Under the pieces are notes generated by a model that ran no database searches, had not been told where the DNA came from, and was given only the letters and a program-made list of their open reading frames with translations. A program made the position numbers and the translations under genes. 42,925 nt of DNA, taken from contig JAEWFA010000018.1 of NCBI GenBank assembly GCA_023389055.1, positions 1 through 42,925 of the forward strand, in the 5' to 3' direction. Of this stretch, positions 42,507-42,925 are shown one piece after another. Each line of letters opens with the position of its first letter. Positions within the stretch are counted from its first letter, which is position 1. Source of the stretch: Pseudomonadota bacterium (GTDB lineage: Bacteria; Pseudomonadota; Gammaproteobacteria; Burkholderiales; Burkholderiaceae_E).

Positions 42507-42917
42507 ATGAACACGACACCGCAATCGCTGCTCACCGAGCTGCAACAGCGCGTATCGGAGCTGTTCCGCAACAGCCCGGCCGCCGACATCGAGCGCAACC
42601 TGAAGGCCATGCTCGCGCAGACCTTCCAGCGGGTGGATCTCGTCACGCGCGAAGAGTTCGACACGCAACTCGAGCGCGTGACGCGGCTGCAGGACCGCAT
42701 CGCGCTGCTCGAGCAGCGGCTCGAGGCCGAGACGCCCGGCGCGAGCGCGGCCGAAGGCGGCGCCTCGCAGGCCGGCACGACGAGCTCGGCGTCGGACGAA
42801 GCGACGGCGGGTCGGAGTGCGGCCGGGCCGCGCGAAGGGCGGATGGGCGCCGGGGCCATCCCGATGCCCGGGCCGGGCGCGGCGTCTTCGCCCGACGACC
42901 CGGGCCCGGTCATCTAG
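42507..42917 (+). CDS. ubiK: ubiquinone biosynthesis accessory factor UbiK
   Basis: The 136-residue protein begins with the UbiK/YqiC pattern: LLTELQQRVSELFRNSPAADIERNLKAMLAQTF, then REEFDTQLERVTRLQDRIALLEQRLE, a coiled coil. UbiK assists aerobic ubiquinone synthesis with UbiJ and was first described as a membrane-fusogenic BMFP protein. The last ~55 residues are Gly/Ala/Ser/Pro-rich low complexity, making it longer than the ~100 residues usual. The ATG at 42507 has no clear ribosome site. It diverges from the torF-like operon. Confidence 0.93.
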   Translation: MNTTPQSLLTELQQRVSELFRNSPAADIERNLKAMLAQTFQRVDLVTREEFDTQLERVTRLQDRIALLEQRLEAETPGASAAEGGASQAGTTSSASDEATAGRSAAGPREGRMGAGAIPMPGPGAASSPDDPGPVI

Positions 42918-42925
42918 CCGCCGGG

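Overview
This is a gene-dense, high-GC (roughly two-thirds G+C by eye) chromosomal segment. It is most consistent with a betaproteobacterium of the Burkholderiales. The evidence is the gene order gshA-gshB-EIIA-HPr-ptsI, the nearby ubiK / torF-like / glnK / amt block, TAXI-type TRAP transport genes beside AtuA-like genes, and the general protein style. No tRNA, rRNA, IS element, integrase or CRISPR array was found. About 43 genes fill the window, most gaps are under 130 bases and none exceeds 300. Long antisense ORFs are abundant, as expected at this GC content, and were discarded.

Layout. (1) 1-5300: a cupin, a winged-helix/TPR regulator, a SAM methyltransferase with a LuxR-type TPR regulator upstream, then two Hsp20 genes. 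The first Hsp20 gene has an in-frame amber codon just before its conserved tail. The pair is preceded by a sequence that closely fits a sigma-32 heat-shock promoter. (2) 5800-10930: a RIO-type kinase divergent from the DbpA helicase, a PQ-loop-like membrane protein, QueC, a small oxidase-subunit-I-like membrane protein and a LysR regulator. (3) 11050-15700: a YbaK-type editing protein, a Tat-exported aldo/keto reductase, a response regulator and sensor kinase pair, and a clearly decayed second aldo/keto reductase. (4) 15714-18861: an HlyD / ABC ATPase / ABC-2 permease export system. (5) 18943-26897: a catabolic-looking operon (AtuA-like, small AtuA-tail protein, TAXI binding protein, fused TRAP permease, 3-hydroxyacyl/carnitine-type dehydrogenase). 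It diverges from a LysR regulator followed by an MFS transporter, and the intergenic region holds two overlapping ATC-N9-GAT boxes.

(6) 27115-30062 is the most unusual part. It is a tightly coupled four-gene cassette encoding a small, probably exported four-cysteine protein, a PqqD-like protein, an HprK-like P-loop protein and a minimal nucleotidyltransferase. This combination matches what I recall being called the 'HPr-rel-A' system, which has a name but no established function. It abuts, tail to tail, the canonical PTS genes. (7) 29941-34658: ptsI, ptsH, EIIA-man, gshB and gshA, coupled by 4-base overlaps or short gaps and probably one operon. (8) 34734-39289: a divergent pair, a GH17-GT2 membrane synthase and a GH17 membrane protein, resembling the Bradyrhizobium NdvB/NdvC beta-glucan synthesis pair. 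(9) 39166-42917: a small membrane protein, amt, glnK and a TorF-like outer-membrane protein in one operon behind a near-consensus sigma-54 promoter, then ubiK.

All product names rest on reading translated motifs and context. No database search was run.
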